The position numbers were made by a program, and so were the translations under genes. From IMG/VR virus record IMGVR_UViG_3300031951_017423, positions 1-41,469 of that record: a stretch of 41,469 bases of DNA; one strand, written 5' to 3'. The notes below the pieces were generated by a model. The model was not told the origin of the DNA. It saw only the letters and a program-made list of their open reading frames with translations, and did no database searches. Position 1 is the stretch's first letter. Each line of letters begins with the position of its first letter. Shown here in pieces: positions 1 through 6,470 of the stretch. Source of the DNA: a virus.

Positions 1-129
1 CATCAAGGAACAAATCATATGTTCCGTAATGTTGATGATTTTAGGCGATTTGTAGAAAGGACAATTCGTAATGAATATAAGTATAAACTGAATAGCATTG
101 TTTGGTCAACTTCACCGGAGACAGTATGA
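1..129 (+). CDS. 3' end of an unidentified gene
   Basis: The reading frame is open from the first base to a TGA at 127-129 and gives 42 residues of C-terminus, including the segment MFRNVDDFRRFVERTIRN. The stop overlaps the ATG of the next gene (ATGA at 126-129), the tight coupling seen throughout this window, which argues that the frame is real. The segment is charged and probably helical. I do not recognise the family, and the N-terminus lies outside the window. Confidence 0.6.
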   Translation, partial: HQGTNHMFRNVDDFRRFVERTIRNEYKYKLNSIVWSTSPETV

Positions 130-899
130 AAATTTTAGTTATGGGATTACCTGGTTCAGGCAAGACCACCTTGGCAAAGGTGCTTGCTGAAAAGCTCAAG
201 GCGGCATATTTCAATGCCGATGAAGTGCGTAAGATGTTCAATGATTGGGACTTTTCAGAAGAAGGAAGAATTCGTCAGGCTTCACGCATGCGCGACTTAT
301 CACATGTAGCCAACACGGAATATAGTGTTGCTGATTTTGTATGCCCCACACCAGATACGCGCTGGGCATTTGAACCTGATTTCGTCGTGTTCATGAACAC
401 CATTGAGGCAGGACGATTTGAAGATACCAATAAGGTGTTTATTCGCCCAGATTTTGTTGATGTTGAAATCACAGCTTGGGGCGATGTAAATGTTCAGACA
501 GATGACATTGTTGCCAAGATTGAAAAGACGTTTGCTCCGAGGCCTGTGTTCAATTGGAAGGCACCCACAGGATTGATGATTGGACGTTTTCAACCCTTCC
601 ATGATGGGCATGTGAAGTTGTTTGAAACCATCTTGGAAAAGGAAGGGCAGGTGTTGATTGGTATCCGTGACACTCACGGCACGGATGCAAAGAATCCGTT
701 TACTTCATATGAAGTTGAAAATTTCATTGATGAAAAATTGCGCGACAAGTATGAAGGACGGTATCACATCTATTATCTTCCTAACATCACCGGTGTGTAT
801 TATGGGCGAGATGTTGGGTACAAGGTGGAACAAATTCATCTAGATGCCCAAACAGAATCCATCTCGGCAACTAACGTGCGTAAGGAGATGGGATTGTAA
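126..899 (+). CDS. APS-kinase-like / HxGH nucleotidyltransferase fusion protein
   Basis: Two domains are visible in 257 residues. Residues 1-135 form a P-loop kinase of the adenylylsulfate (APS) kinase type: Walker A GLPGSGKTT near residues 7-15, then NADEVRKMFNDWDFSEEGR, which matches the APS-kinase region after the P-loop. Residues ~150-257 form a cytidylyl/adenylyltransferase fold with GRFQPFHDGH and a C-terminal ISATNVR motif, as in NMN or FMN adenylyltransferases. An APS kinase would make PAPS, the donor for sulfotransferases, and two sulfotransferase genes lie in this window. The nucleotidyltransferase half could act on NMN or another phosphate ester; its substrate is not visible. I chose ATG 126 because GGAG at 117-120 precedes it; an in-frame TTG at 102 is unlikely. 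The kinase domain looks somewhat short in its middle. Confidence 0.8.
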   Translation: MKILVMGLPGSGKTTLAKVLAEKLKAAYFNADEVRKMFNDWDFSEEGRIRQASRMRDLSHVANTEYSVADFVCPTPDTRWAFEPDFVVFMNTIEAGRFEDTNKVFIRPDFVDVEITAWGDVNVQTDDIVAKIEKTFAPRPVFNWKAPTGLMIGRFQPFHDGHVKLFETILEKEGQVLIGIRDTHGTDAKNPFTSYEVENFIDEKLRDKYEGRYHIYYLPNITGVYYGRDVGYKVEQIHLDAQTESISATNVRKEMGL

Positions 900-1117
900 T
901 GGTTCAGCGTAAACGACACATTGCCAAAGCCATTAGTTGGCGAATACTAGGTACTATAGACACCATGATAATTGCCGGATTAATTTCCGGTAGTTGGAAA
1001 ATTGGTGTATCAGTGGGTGGTGTGGAAGTCATCACAAAGATTGCCTTATATTATTTCCATGAACGTCTATGGTATAATTACGTTTCTTTTGGATTAGATA
1101 AAGATTTACAAGATTGA
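899..1117 (+). CDS. DUF2061 small membrane protein
   Basis: This 72-residue protein matches the DUF2061 pattern: a basic start (QRKRHIAKAISWR), then RILGTIDTMIIAGLISG, and GVEVITKIALYYFHERLW. Two hydrophobic stretches (about residues 18-33 and 38-52) suggest a membrane hairpin. Its ATG overlaps the preceding stop by one base (TAATG). From established knowledge, DUF2061 proteins are often encoded beside sulfate-assimilation genes such as cysC. Finding one directly after an APS-kinase-like gene therefore fits a sulfate or PAPS context. Its molecular function is not known. Confidence 0.85.
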   Translation: MVQRKRHIAKAISWRILGTIDTMIIAGLISGSWKIGVSVGGVEVITKIALYYFHERLWYNYVSFGLDKDLQD

Positions 1118-1629
1118 TGAAAGTTGGATTGTTTTTTACGGGAGGGGTTGAGAGTACTTTGTTGTTGAACCGATTGTCTAAAGAAGATAATGTGTTACAA
1201 CTTTATACTGTACTTGACCCTTCCATTAACTTAGACAGAATAGAAAACATAGTAACATATATAAATGAAAATAATAATGTTAGTGTGAATTTTCCTTTTA
1301 CAATCCCTGTGAAGAATACAAAAGAAGATAAGGATAGAACGTTTATTAGATGGGCACTACATTTAGCAAAGGTGGAAGTTGATATGTTATATATTGGCAG
1401 CAATGAACATATGGACCATTTACCTAAACGCGAATATTTAAATAACAATAAAATAGTTCTACCTTTTAAAGGATTACAAAAAGATAGAATCATTGAGATG
1501 TACAAAAATGAAGGATTATTAGAATTATTGAATATGACACATAGTTGTTTCATAGATAAAATATCACATTGCAGTAAATGTATTGGTTGTGTTGAAAGAA
1601 CATGGGCATTTGAGAGGAATAATTTATGA
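1117..1629 (+). CDS. QueC-like PP-loop ATPase (copy 1)
   Basis: This 170-residue protein starts with a PP-loop, FTGGVEST (residues 7-14), a variant of the SGGxDS signature of ATP pyrophosphatases. It ends with a cysteine cluster C144, C152, C155, C158 followed by ER-x-WAF, the zinc site typical of QueC (7-cyano-7-deazaguanine synthase). QueC proteins are usually about 220-230 residues, so this one is short. The usual Ser-Gly-Gly-x-Asp is replaced by Thr-Gly-Gly-Val-Glu, so catalysis may be altered. ATG 1117 (TGATG overlap with the upstream stop) is preferred over a TTG three bases earlier. No QueD, QueE, QueF or FolE lies in the window, so a complete preQ0 pathway cannot be claimed. A second copy is at 21856-22434. 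Confidence 0.75.
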   Translation: MKVGLFFTGGVESTLLLNRLSKEDNVLQLYTVLDPSINLDRIENIVTYINENNNVSVNFPFTIPVKNTKEDKDRTFIRWALHLAKVEVDMLYIGSNEHMDHLPKREYLNNNKIVLPFKGLQKDRIIEMYKNEGLLELLNMTHSCFIDKISHCSKCIGCVERTWAFERNNL

Positions 1630-1844
1630 ATGGTAAAGGAGATGCACCCAGACCGTTAAGTGTAGATAAAAATATCTACAATGACAATTGGGATAGAATC
1701 TTTGGAAAACAAGAAGAAATTTGTGAGTATAGCGGATTACCTAACACGGAGAGTTATAATGCATCCAAACGAAGTGCAACTTACACGGGAGAACATCCCA
1801 GAATTGATGAAGATGGCAACCGAATTGAGCAAGAACCATGTTGA
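1626..1844 (+). CDS. Conserved small phage protein, unknown function
   Basis: This 72-residue protein begins MNGKGDAPRPLSVDKNIYND and continues NWDRIFGKQ. I have the impression of this N-terminal signature from small hypothetical proteins of large T4-like phages, but no function is known to me. It starts at ATGA overlapping the stop of the QueC-like gene. The C-terminal third is polar and looks disordered. Its 3' part overlaps another plausible short gene (1759-1893) in a different frame. Confidence 0.7.
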   Translation: MNGKGDAPRPLSVDKNIYNDNWDRIFGKQEEICEYSGLPNTESYNASKRSATYTGEHPRIDEDGNRIEQEPC

Positions 1845-1893
1845 GGCTCTTAAGGAACAGTGCATCCGACAAAATGTGTCGTATAACGTTTAA
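1759..1893 (+). CDS. Short helical protein overlapping the previous gene
   Basis: A 44-residue frame starts at ATG 1759, preceded by CACGGAGAG, a usable Shine-Dalgarno. The peptide (MHPNEVQLTRENIPELMKMA at its start) is amphipathic and helical in appearance. The frame is open further upstream to 1681, but that part reads as the shadow of the preceding gene. The overlap with 1626-1844 is 86 bases, longer than other overlaps here, so this is less certain. No family is recognised. Confidence 0.45.
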   Translation: MHPNEVQLTRENIPELMKMATELSKNHVEALKEQCIRQNVSYNV

Positions 1894-1905
1894 CATGGGA
1901 TAAAG

Positions 1906-2598
1906 ATGGATCAGACACTTCCTTCTTTTTTCGGAAATTTTTCTATACCTCGAGGTATATTGTGGGTATATGCCAATAAGTGCGGATCCACTTTTTTAGA
2001 AAATTTTTTTAATAAAAAGGGATATAAACAATTGGCTATACGTGATGAGTCATCTAATGAGTTAATAGATGACCTTTCTATAAAAGAAAGATATTTCATT
2101 TATAGAGATCCTGTTGATAGATTTATGGCTTGGTATAATGTATTCGTCTACAGGGATAAAGTAGATGCTAGTAATCTTAAATATAATTTAACAAATGATA
2201 AGTTATATTCAGAAGCATTTCTAAAATTATCTTTCAACAAACATCCTGATTTAATTTCAAGTGCATATAATTTTCTTTCCTCATATAAGGATTATGAATT
2301 ATATGATTTACTACAGTATGATACCCATACGGTGCCACTAATAAATTATTTCAAGTACACAAAAGGTGACCCAAAAAAATACCGTATAGTGAATATCACC
2401 TCATTGTCTCATGTTATACATGATAAATTTTTTGAATGGCATACGGGGAGTTTTAATAAAAATGCTATTCTTTCAAGAGATAATATAGTTCTTCTTCAAA
2501 AGATTGTTGAAATACTACAACCTCTATATTCTGGAGATTTTGAAATTCTATATCCAGAAACTTTAAAAAATAATTCAACTGATAAACAGGAGGAATGA
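1906..2598 (+). CDS. PAPS-dependent sulfotransferase-like protein (copy 1)
   Basis: This 230-residue protein has both PAPS-binding signatures of sulfotransferases. The 5'-phosphosulfate loop is seen as YANKCGSTFLENFF (around residues 22-35). The 3'-phosphate motif is FIYRDPVDRFMAWYN (around 64-78), corresponding to the usual R-x-P-x-x-R-x-x-S/W pattern of the Sulfotransfer_2 group. The substrate is unknown; a surface glycan or other polymer of host or virion is possible. With the APS-kinase-like gene upstream, local PAPS supply is plausible. The gene is visibly more AT-rich than its neighbours. GGGATAAAG precedes ATG 1906. A second, divergent copy is at 24023-24688. Confidence 0.75.
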   Translation: MDQTLPSFFGNFSIPRGILWVYANKCGSTFLENFFNKKGYKQLAIRDESSNELIDDLSIKERYFIYRDPVDRFMAWYNVFVYRDKVDASNLKYNLTNDKLYSEAFLKLSFNKHPDLISSAYNFLSSYKDYELYDLLQYDTHTVPLINYFKYTKGDPKKYRIVNITSLSHVIHDKFFEWHTGSFNKNAILSRDNIVLLQKIVEILQPLYSGDFEILYPETLKNNSTDKQEE

Positions 2599-2690
2599 TG
2601 CCACACCCACACAAGAACCGTCCACGTAAAGGCCGGCGAAAGGTTGGTAGCAAAAAGCGTCGAGCACGCAATATTCGCAGAAAGAGATAA
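2598..2690 (+). CDS. Tiny strongly basic peptide 1
   Basis: This 30-codon gene encodes a peptide starting MPHPHKNRPRKGRRKVG and ending in a run of Arg and Lys. About half its residues are basic. CAGGAGG (ending at 2593) is one of the best Shine-Dalgarno sites in the window and sits just before tandem ATGs at 2595 and 2598. The stop TAA (2688-2690) overlaps the next start. Nucleic-acid binding is an inference from composition only. Confidence 0.6.
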   Translation: MPHPHKNRPRKGRRKVGSKKRRARNIRRKR

Positions 2691-2803
2691 TGGCGAATAA
2701 ATATATCGCTGAAGTTTGGCGTAAAATAAAGAATAAGAAAACAGGAACTGTGAAGAAGGTTCGCGTGAAACCACATCTTCGCAAACCTAAAAAATCTAAG
2801 TAG
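2690..2803 (+). CDS. Tiny basic peptide 2
   Basis: This 37-residue peptide starts MANKYIAEVWRKIKNKKTG and ends KPKKSK. It is rich in lysine and coupled to the preceding tiny gene by a TAATG overlap. Its N-terminal half could form a short strand-helix unit and the tail looks disordered. The two peptides together resemble small nucleic-acid-binding proteins, but no family is recognised. Confidence 0.55.
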   Translation: MANKYIAEVWRKIKNKKTGTVKKVRVKPHLRKPKKSK

Positions 2804-2810
2804 TGATGCC

Positions 2811-2839
2811 TTGACAACACCACCTAAAGGTGTTATATT
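2811..2839 (+). promoter_or_regulatory. Sigma70-like promoter with internal inverted repeat, upstream of UVDE
   Basis: TTGACA (2811-2816), a 17-base spacer and TATATT (2834-2839). The spacer carries the inverted repeat AACACC (2816-2821) / GGTGTT (2829-2834), touching both the -35 and -10 boxes, as an operator would. Transcription should start near 2846, about 20 bases before the UVDE ATG. Confidence 0.75.
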
Positions 2840-2866
2840 ACAATATGACTCTAATCGTGAGGTGTT

Positions 2867-3775
2867 ATGCCACATCAGGTAGGTTACTGTTGCATCAATG
2901 TCACACTAGGTAAGCAAAAAATCACCACTGGGCGGACGATGCGCCAGGCCTCATTCCAACAGGATACAGGTTTGGTTCGCACGTCCGCTTTAGCCTTACA
3001 GAATGCCAAGGACTTGGTGGCTATCTTGAATTGGAATGTTGCAAATAACATCAAGGTGTTTCGTATTGGCAGTAACATCTTCCCATGGAATTCAGAATAT
3101 GTGATTGATGATTTACCTGACATGGTTGACATTGTAGATATCATGAAGGATGCCGGTAAAATTATTCGTGACAGTGGTCAACGTGTCTCATTTCATCCTG
3201 ACCATTTTGTCAAACTCGGCACTGTGAAGGATGAGGTGGCTCGGCGTTCTATTCATGACTTGAATCATCACAATGATTTGATGGCTATGATGCAATTACC
3301 TGCCAATCATTATTATCCACTAAACATTCATGTCGGGATGAATTACAGTAAGGATGTCATTGACCGATTCATTGACCGATTCCATATGCTCAAGGAAGAT
3401 ACACAAAAGCGATTGGTTGTGGAGAATGATGACAAGGCGAATGCCTTCTCGGTTAAGCAATTGTATGATGACATTTATTCACAAATCAATACACCCATCA
3501 CCTTTGACTATTTTCATCATACCTTTCATCCTGATGGTATGACAAGTCATGGTGCCGCGCATTTGGCAGCAACCACGTGGGATTGTACGCCGCTGTTTCA
3601 CTACAGCGAAAGTAAAAATCTCAATGAGAATGTACAGGGCAATCCTCGTGCCCATTCTGATTATGCATTCAACTTCATTGATGATTATGGACTAAATATT
3701 GACATAGACCTTGAGACCAAGGCGAAAGAACTTGCACTGATGAAATATCGGGAGATACAACATGAAATGGTATAG
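2867..3775 (+). CDS. uvsE: UV damage endonuclease, UVDE family
   Basis: This 302-residue protein carries UVDE landmarks in order: GYCCIN near the N-terminus, TTGRTMRQASF, a segment like NAKDLVAILNWNVANNIKVFR, FPW, the metal-site region SFHPDHFVKLG, the HVGMNY segment, VVENDDKANAFSV, FDYFHHTFHP and a late HYSESK. UVDE enzymes are TIM-barrel metal-dependent endonucleases that nick 5' to UV photoproducts and start a light-independent repair route. The length is typical of bacterial UVDE. A good sigma70-like promoter at 2811 reads directly into it, with a weak GAGG at 2859-2862. It overlaps the following PspC gene by 14 bases. Confidence 0.9.
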   Translation: MPHQVGYCCINVTLGKQKITTGRTMRQASFQQDTGLVRTSALALQNAKDLVAILNWNVANNIKVFRIGSNIFPWNSEYVIDDLPDMVDIVDIMKDAGKIIRDSGQRVSFHPDHFVKLGTVKDEVARRSIHDLNHHNDLMAMMQLPANHYYPLNIHVGMNYSKDVIDRFIDRFHMLKEDTQKRLVVENDDKANAFSVKQLYDDIYSQINTPITFDYFHHTFHPDGMTSHGAAHLAATTWDCTPLFHYSESKNLNENVQGNPRAHSDYAFNFIDDYGLNIDIDLETKAKELALMKYREIQHEMV

Positions 3776-4028
3776 AAGTGAAACTAACAAGAAGTTTGGG
3801 GGAGTATGTGGCGGTATTGGTGAGATGTACGATTGGGATGTTACTGTCGTACGCATTGCAGCATTTTGCCTATTGTTCACCCCGGTGCCCATTGTGATTG
3901 CATATTTTGCCGCCTGGTTCATCATCCCCACAAAAGGAGAACTAGATGCTGGCAACACTATCACTAGCAGTGATGCTACAACTCGCAGCGGCAGAACCAA
4001 AGATAAAAAAGAATTTCTTGCCGGGTAA
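3762..4028 (+). CDS. PspC-domain membrane protein
   Basis: This 88-residue protein opens with the PspC signature: basic KWYRSETNKKFGGVCGGIGE, then YDWDVTVVRIAAF and a long hydrophobic region (about residues 30-56) ending WFIIPTK. In bacteria PspC is an inner-membrane sensor of the phage-shock response. Here a single stand-alone domain with a polar tail of about 30 residues is encoded immediately before and overlapping (83 bases) a secreted amidase gene. That position suggests a role in membrane homeostasis during infection or in lysis, possibly holin-like, but this is inference only. Confidence 0.8.
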   Translation: MKWYRSETNKKFGGVCGGIGEMYDWDVTVVRIAAFCLLFTPVPIVIAYFAAWFIIPTKGELDAGNTITSSDATTRSGRTKDKKEFLAG

Positions 4029-4470
4029 GGTTCCCCGTGACACAACAAAAAATTATGTTGTTATTCATAATGATGGAGGGAATTTAAATGCGAGTGCAAC
4101 ACGATTGGTTTTACGGGCAAGAAAATTGGCATACCATTATTTCATCCAAACTGATGGGTCAATTTTTCAATTCATGGATTTACGCCATAGTGCAAAACAT
4201 GCAGGCGATTCACGTTGGGGTGGTATGTTTGGTTGGAATGGCTTTAGCATAGCCATTGCACTACAAGGAACAAATTCCACCAATTATAGCTGTAAGCAGT
4301 ACGAGAGCTTGAAAAATTTATTATCTTATATTAGATTGCGGTATCCTGATAATGTTGAGAAACCCATACTAGGTCATTCAGATATTGCATGGCCTCGGGG
4401 CAGAAAACATGACCCAGGGAAAAACTTTGACTTGAGGAACATAGAACATGACTCTACCTGCATCACCTGA
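3946..4470 (+). CDS. Secreted N-acetylmuramoyl-L-alanine amidase (amidase_2 type endolysin)
   Basis: This 174-residue enzyme matches the AmpD/T7-lysozyme amidase_2 fold. Likely zinc ligands are H41 (VVIHNDGG), H144 (LGHSDIA) and D156 (GRKHDPG), with K154 as the expected catalytic lysine. The SIAIALQG strand after FGWNG is also typical. It cleaves the MurNAc-L-alanine bond of peptidoglycan. The N-terminus, MLATLSLAVMLQLAAAEPK, looks like a signal peptide with an Ala-x-Ala site near residue 16. This suggests Sec export to the periplasm without a classical holin. AAAAGGAGAA gives a strong ribosome site before ATG 3946. The gene overlaps the PspC and DsbA-like genes on either side. Confidence 0.85.
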   Translation: MLATLSLAVMLQLAAAEPKIKKNFLPGKVPRDTTKNYVVIHNDGGNLNASATRLVLRARKLAYHYFIQTDGSIFQFMDLRHSAKHAGDSRWGGMFGWNGFSIAIALQGTNSTNYSCKQYESLKNLLSYIRLRYPDNVEKPILGHSDIAWPRGRKHDPGKNFDLRNIEHDSTCIT

Positions 4471-4708
4471 AGATAAGCTGAAGTTACTTGATGCCTTAAA
4501 GGAAATTTCGGCCAGCATGACCCGCGTTGAGGCGGAGCGTGACCTGATGAAAACATTAAAGAACGATGTCTGCGACGACCTACAATTGAATCGTAAGGTG
4601 CTCAACAAGTTGGCACGCACCTACCACAAGGGCAATTACAGTGAAGAAGTTGAACTGCATAAGGATTTTGAGCAGTTGTATGAAACTGTAACCAAGAAGG
4701 CGTCATAA
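4448..4708 (+). CDS. dsbA: DsbA-like double-stranded DNA-binding protein
   Basis: This 86-residue, highly charged helical protein contains LKEISASMTRVEAERDLMK, then LQLNRKVLNKLARTYHKGNY and a C-terminal DFEQLYETV. The two-helix layout and the K-x-x-R-K-x-A-x-T-Y-H-K-x-N segment resemble T4 DsbA, a small protein that binds double-stranded DNA at late promoters and assists late transcription. T4 DsbA is about 89 residues. With gp33 and several TATAAATA boxes in the window the role is coherent. The start at 4448 overlaps the amidase gene by 23 bases. The assignment rests on pattern memory, not on an alignment. Confidence 0.7.
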   Translation: MTLPASPEDKLKLLDALKEISASMTRVEAERDLMKTLKNDVCDDLQLNRKVLNKLARTYHKGNYSEEVELHKDFEQLYETVTKKAS

Positions 4709-4709
4709 T

Positions 4710-5720
4710 ATGGTCAAGTTGGATTTTGATGATGTCTTAATTGTGCCACAATTTTCTGACATTACATCACGTAGTCAGGTAGATGTGACTACAACAATCC
4801 AAGGCAAGTGGGGTACATCCATCACGGGTGTCCCCATCATTGCTGCCAATATGGATGGTGTCGGTACATTTAGTATGCATCGCGCATTGAAGAAGTTTGA
4901 TATGTTTACTGCCATTACAAAACATCACATGTTAGATGATTGGATGGTGCAAGAAGATATCTCTCATGCCTTCTTAACAATTGGTATGAGTGATGATGAC
5001 CTGTGTAAGGCGTTGGATGTGTCACAATATATGCGTAACAAGGGATTGAAGCCGAAAATTGTCATTGATGTGGCGAATGGTTACATGAACACCTTCTATG
5101 ATTTCGTTTCGCGTGTGCGCGAGAGCATACCTGACGCCTTCATCATGGCAGGAACCGTAGTTACACCTGAGGCAGTTGAGCGTGTGATCCTGTCAGGCGC
5201 AGATTTAGCGCGCGTGGGCATTGGAACCGGTGCTGTATGTACTACACGGCGTGTTGCGGGTGTGGGTTATCCGCAATTTTCTGCTCTCATGGAGTGTGTT
5301 CCTGCTGCTGAAGGCGTAGGAGGCGGCGTTCAGAGCGACGGCGGGTGTGTTTTTCCTGGTGATTTCTCAAAAGCACTGGCCGTAGGAGCACAAATGGTGA
5401 TGGCAGGCAGTATTTTTGCCGGCCATGATGAGTCGGAACAAGAAATTCGTGATGGAAAAGTGACTTTTTACGGCATGAGCAGCCATGCAGCTCAACAAAA
5501 GCACAATCAAGTGAAAAATTACCGCGCTTCCGAGGGGCGTGTCGTACAAATTCCATACAAGGGACTAGTAGAACACACTGTTATTGACATTTTAGGCGGA
5601 ATTCGTTCAACATGTGCCTATATTGACGCGATAAATATCTCGGAAATGTCTGAAAAGGCACAATTCATCCAAGTAAACAATGTCCTTAACCGCTCTTTGG
5701 AGCAATATACGGTGCGATGA
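4710..5720 (+). CDS. guaC: GMP reductase (IMPDH/GMPR family)
   Basis: This 336-residue TIM-barrel protein starts LDFDDVLIVPQFSDITSRS and lacks CBS domains. The catalytic loop reads RVGIGTGAVCTTR with Cys177, followed by GVGYPQFSALMEC, SDGGCVFPGDFSKAL, and MAGSIFAGHDES, all closer to GMP reductase than to IMP dehydrogenase. The reaction is NADPH-dependent reductive deamination of GMP to IMP, so the enzyme would shift purine pools during infection. E. coli GuaC is 347 residues. It starts one base after the DsbA-like gene and overlaps a small downstream ORF at ATGA. Confidence 0.88.
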   Translation: MVKLDFDDVLIVPQFSDITSRSQVDVTTTIQGKWGTSITGVPIIAANMDGVGTFSMHRALKKFDMFTAITKHHMLDDWMVQEDISHAFLTIGMSDDDLCKALDVSQYMRNKGLKPKIVIDVANGYMNTFYDFVSRVRESIPDAFIMAGTVVTPEAVERVILSGADLARVGIGTGAVCTTRRVAGVGYPQFSALMECVPAAEGVGGGVQSDGGCVFPGDFSKALAVGAQMVMAGSIFAGHDESEQEIRDGKVTFYGMSSHAAQQKHNQVKNYRASEGRVVQIPYKGLVEHTVIDILGGIRSTCAYIDAINISEMSEKAQFIQVNNVLNRSLEQYTVR

Positions 5721-5824
5721 TGAAAATTGTAGATAAAATTGTTGATTGGCTTATCACAAAGTTGCTAGATTATAAATTTTACAGACAAAAAAAGAACAAT
5801 AACGATGAATTCATTTATCCATGA
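5720..5824 (+). CDS. 34-residue peptide between guaC and the methyltransferase
   Basis: ATG codons at 5717 and 5720 overlap the guaC stop, and the frame ends with TGA at 5822-5824 inside the ATG of the next gene (ATGA). The peptide begins MKIVDKIVDWLITKLLDYK, an amphipathic helix that could bind membrane, followed by a polar Lys/Asn tail. It fills what would otherwise be a 100-base gap. It may be a real microprotein or serve to couple translation into the methyltransferase. Confidence 0.55.
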   Translation: MKIVDKIVDWLITKLLDYKFYRQKKNNNDEFIYP

Positions 5825-6435
5825 AAACTGTTACAATAGCACCTGAAAGAATCATTCAATGGATGAATGTTATTCGTAGCTATCAACATGATTCTTCTAA
5901 ACAATATCGTATTTTAGAAAATTTTTGGGAGAGCCAAATTAAAAGTAAGGTTTGGTTAGTGGAAAATCTTTGTAATACCAACACTAAAAATTTTTCAAAC
6001 GTATACATATTCGGGGGATGGTACGGAATTCTATCACAAATGATAGTGGATACATATCCCCATGTGAAAGTTTTTTCTATTGACCAGGATCCTGAATGTA
6101 CAGCAATAGGAGCTGCATTATGTAATCATGATTCTAGAATAAACTTTATCACAGAAAAAATGGAAAATTTTTCTGATTATAGCGATGATTCTTTGGTAAT
6201 TAATACTTCAGTTGAACACGTAAACCAAAAAATTCTTGATACCTGGTATAGAAAAATACCCAATAATACTGTTATTGCTTTGCAAAGCAATAACTATTTT
6301 GATTGTGATGAACATGTTAATTGTGTAGACACGTTGGAAGAATTTTATGCGCCGTTCATTCTAATGAATGTTCGTATGACTGGATCTTTAGATTGTAAAC
6401 AATTTACTCGTTTTATGATTATAGGTGTGAAGTGA
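5821..6435 (+). CDS. SAM-dependent methyltransferase-like protein
   Basis: This 204-residue protein shows a class I methyltransferase core. Strand 1 and the glycine loop read NVYIFGGWYGILSQMI (about residues 60-75). An acidic residue at the end of strand 2 follows (KVFSIDQDPECTAIG). A motif-like SLVINTSVEHV then replaces the more common D/N-P-P motif. Such proteins occur in T4-like phages of aquatic bacteria without known substrate. It immediately precedes the radical SAM operon (35-base gap), so it may act in the same pathway, but nothing in the sequence fixes its target. Confidence 0.65.
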   Translation: MKTVTIAPERIIQWMNVIRSYQHDSSKQYRILENFWESQIKSKVWLVENLCNTNTKNFSNVYIFGGWYGILSQMIVDTYPHVKVFSIDQDPECTAIGAALCNHDSRINFITEKMENFSDYSDDSLVINTSVEHVNQKILDTWYRKIPNNTVIALQSNNYFDCDEHVNCVDTLEEFYAPFILMNVRMTGSLDCKQFTRFMIIGVK

Positions 6436-6453
6436 TTTTTTACTGTACAAACT

Positions 6454-6461
6454 TTTAAATA
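6454..6461 (+). promoter_or_regulatory. Possible degenerate late promoter before the radical SAM operon
   Basis: TTTAAATA differs at one position from the T4 late box TATAAATA and lies 9 bases before ATG 6471, in the only intergenic gap between the methyltransferase and the radical SAM genes. In AT-rich DNA this could be chance. Confidence 0.25.
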
Positions 6462-6470
6462 TGTGCACTC

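Noticed and set aside
2465-2875. Minus-strand frames opposite the end of the sulfotransferase and the tiny basic genes
   Set aside because: They are Cys/Phe/Arg-rich antisense readings without ribosome sites, and they cross the promoter of UVDE.
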